A stretch of 64,000 bases of DNA from Aureimonas endophytica (lineage in GTDB: Bacteria > Pseudomonadota > Alphaproteobacteria > Rhizobiales > Rhizobiaceae): assembly GCF_014642635.1 (NCBI RefSeq), contig NZ_BMIQ01000003.1, positions 63,255 through 127,254 of the forward strand. Direction: 5' to 3'. Each line of letters opens with the position of its first letter. Within the stretch, counting starts at the first letter, position 1. A model generated the notes under the pieces. That model worked only from the letters and a program-made list of their open reading frames with translations, was not told the origin of the DNA and ran no database searches. Below, one piece after another: positions 62,377 through 64,000 of this stretch. The position numbers and the translations under genes were made by a program.

Positions 62377-64000
62377 ATGAAGTTCGACAGCCCCGCAGCT
62401 ACCAACCCCATCGACCGCATGCAGGTGGTGGGCCAGCCGCACGAACGCATCGACGGCCGCTTCAAGGTCACGGGCACTGCCCGTTACGCCTACGAGCACA
62501 ACGACCTCGGGCCGGACACCGCGTATGGCTACGTCGTCGGCAGCGCCGTCGCGAAGGGTCGGATTGCCCGCATCGATTCCTCGGAAGCCCGCCGCGCGCC
62601 GGGCGTGCTGGCGATCGTGACCCACGAGAACGCGGGCAAGCTCGGAAAGGGACGCCTGAACGTCGCTCGCCTCCTGGCGGGCCCCGAGGTCGAGCACTAC
62701 CACCAGGCGGTCGCGCTCGTGGTCGCTGAGACGTTCGAGCAGGCGCGCGCCGCCGCCGCCATGGTGCGGGTCGACTACGAACGGACGGACGGCAGGTTCG
62801 ACCTCGCCGCCCTCGCGTCGGGGGCCCCGCTCGTCGGCGGCAACAGCGACGAGGGCAGCGCATCCCCGCCCGAGGAGCGCCTCGGCGAGTTCGAGCGCGC
62901 CTTCGCCGACGCGCCCGTGCAGCTTGACGAGACCTACACGACACCGGACCAAAGCCATTCCGCCATGGAGCCGCACGCCTCCGTCGCCCGGTGGGACGGG
63001 GACGAGCTGACGGTCTGGACGTCCAACCAGATGATCGACTGGGGTCGCAGCGACCTCGCGGCGACGCTGGAGATCCCGAAGGAGAAGGTCCGGCTCGTCT
63101 CGCCCTTCGTCGGCGGAGGCTTCGGCGGGAAGCTATTCCTTCGCACCGACGCGCTCCTCGCCGCACTCGGAGCCCGGGAGGCAGGCCGGCCGGTGAAGGT
63201 CGCGCTGGCCCGGCCCCTGATCGCGAACAACACGACGCACCGTCCCGCCACCATCCAGCGCATCCGGATCGGCGCCGGCCGCGACGGGAAGATCGCGGCC
63301 ATCGCCCACGAGAGCACGTCGGGCAACCTTCCCGGCGGCGATCCCGAGACGGCCGTCGCGCAGACGAAGCTCCTGTACGCGGGCGAACACCGACTGGCGG
63401 CCATGCGCCTTGCCGAGACCGACCTTCCGGAGGGCAACGCCATGCGCGCGCCCGGCGAGGCGCCGGGGCTCATGGCCCTCGAGATCGCCATGGACGAGAT
63501 GGCCGAGAAGCTCGGCATGGACCCGGTGGAGTTCCGCGTCGTCAACGACACGCAGGTCGACCCGATGAAGCCGGAGCGCCGCTTCTCCCAGCGCCAGCTC
63601 GTCGAGTGCCTCCGCCAGGGAGCCGACCGCTTCGGCTGGAGCGCCCGGGGCGCCGAACCCGGCCAGGTGCGGGACGGCCAGTGGCTGGTCGGCATGGGCG
63701 TCGCCGCGGCCTTCCGCAACAACCTTGTCCTTCCCTCGGGTGCGCGCGTCCGGCTCGGGCGGGATGGCGTGGTGACGGTCGAGACCGACATGACCGACAT
63801 CGGCACGGGCTCCTACACGATCATCGCCCAGACGGCCGCGGAGATGATGGGGTTGCCGCTCAGCCGGATGCAGGTGGTCCTCGGCGACTCCGACTTCCCG
63901 GTCTCGGCCGGGTCCGGCGGCCAGTTCGGCGCCAACTCCTCGACGGCCGGCGTCTACGCCGCTTGCGTCAAGCTGCGCGAGGCGGTCGCCGCCAAGCTCG
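62377..64000 (+). CDS. paoC: PaoC-like molybdenum-binding subunit, 3' partial
   Basis: 541 complete codons are visible and the frame runs off the window; it should need ~730 codons. GGAGATGAGG precedes ATG 62377, 4 bp after the paoB stop. MKFDSPAATNPIDRM, PFVGGGFGGK, NAMRAPGEAPGLMALEIAMDE and DMTDIGTGSYTIIAQ closely parallel the orphan copy at 53610-55820. It would bind the Mo cofactor (MCD type) and oxidise aldehydes in the periplasm. Confidence 0.93.
   Translation, partial: MKFDSPAATNPIDRMQVVGQPHERIDGRFKVTGTARYAYEHNDLGPDTAYGYVVGSAVAKGRIARIDSSEARRAPGVLAIVTHENAGKLGKGRLNVARLLAGPEVEHYHQAVALVVAETFEQARAAAAMVRVDYERTDGRFDLAALASGAPLVGGNSDEGSASPPEERLGEFERAFADAPVQLDETYTTPDQSHSAMEPHASVARWDGDELTVWTSNQMIDWGRSDLAATLEIPKEKVRLVSPFVGGGFGGKLFLRTDALLAALGAREAGRPVKVALARPLIANNTTHRPATIQRIRIGAGRDGKIAAIAHESTSGNLPGGDPETAVAQTKLLYAGEHRLAAMRLAETDLPEGNAMRAPGEAPGLMALEIAMDEMAEKLGMDPVEFRVVNDTQVDPMKPERRFSQRQLVECLRQGADRFGWSARGAEPGQVRDGQWLVGMGVAAAFRNNLVLPSGARVRLGRDGVVTVETDMTDIGTGSYTIIAQTAAEMMGLPLSRMQVVLGDSDFPVSAGSGGQFGANSSTAGVYAACVKLREAVAAKL

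Noticed and set aside
1-64000. CRISPR arrays, tRNA/rRNA genes and intact insertion sequences
   Set aside because: No regularly spaced short repeats, no tRNA cloverleaf or rRNA sequence and no transposase were recognised by reading. A covariance-model search could still find a small RNA missed here.

Overview
The window looks like a chromosomal segment of a high-GC alphaproteobacterium of the Hyphomicrobiales, possibly Methylobacterium or a relative. The pointers are strongly GC-biased third codon positions, an HWE-type histidine kinase, a FrcA-like single-domain sugar ABC ATPase, y4iL-like catalase proteins, and one-carbon genes. The genus is an inference. No rRNA, tRNA, CRISPR array or intact transposase was found.

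Layout. (1) 1-2.7 kb: 3' end of a large repetitive type I-secreted protein. (2) 3.2-8.4 kb: one 1745-residue protein with an N-terminal nuclease-like region, a P-loop STAND-type NTPase and a long helical C-terminus, resembling antiphage Avs proteins. (3) 8.7-24.1 kb: a one-carbon/N-methyl amine module. A minus-strand run of nine genes encodes a polyamine-type ABC transporter, ETF, two dimethylglycine/sarcosine-dehydrogenase-like enzymes and an omega-aminotransferase. A divergent XRE-cupin regulator with purU and folD lies beside it. (4) 24.2-28.0 kb: an accessory patch with a RES/Xre toxin-antitoxin pair, a PIN-like protein and a frameshifted small gene. (5) 28.2-40.6 kb: twelve same-strand genes running from a sugar-type ABC importer, through an isomerase/epimerase, two Gfo/Idh dehydrogenases and a Dabb protein, to maleylacetate reductase, hydroxyquinol-type dioxygenase and PcaIJ-PcaF, with a LysR gene upstream. 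(6) 41.4-48.2 kb: a plus-strand stress cluster with two catalase-like paralogues, a PfpI-like protein, an SDR, a membrane protein, an epoxide hydrolase and a secreted esterase. (7) 48.3-51.7 kb: a multi-PAS HWE kinase and a lone receiver. (8) 52.2-64 kb: a metallophosphoesterase, an orphan PaoC-like molybdoenzyme, MFS and DUF2255 genes each broken by one in-frame TGA, CMD-family, cupin and tautomerase genes, a LysR gene, and a paoABC-type aldehyde dehydrogenase operon running off the end.

How the genes work together. In module 3 the two flavoenzymes would remove N-methyl groups onto tetrahydrofolate and pass electrons to ETF. FolD and PurU would turn the C1 units into formate plus free THF, and the aminotransferase could deaminate the demethylated product. 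In module 5 an imported cyclitol, sugar or aryl glycoside would be oxidised and rearranged, while the distal genes form a complete route from hydroxyquinol to succinyl-CoA and acetyl-CoA. The contiguity of those two halves is the most intriguing metabolic lead. The STAND-nuclease gene is the best defence-system candidate.
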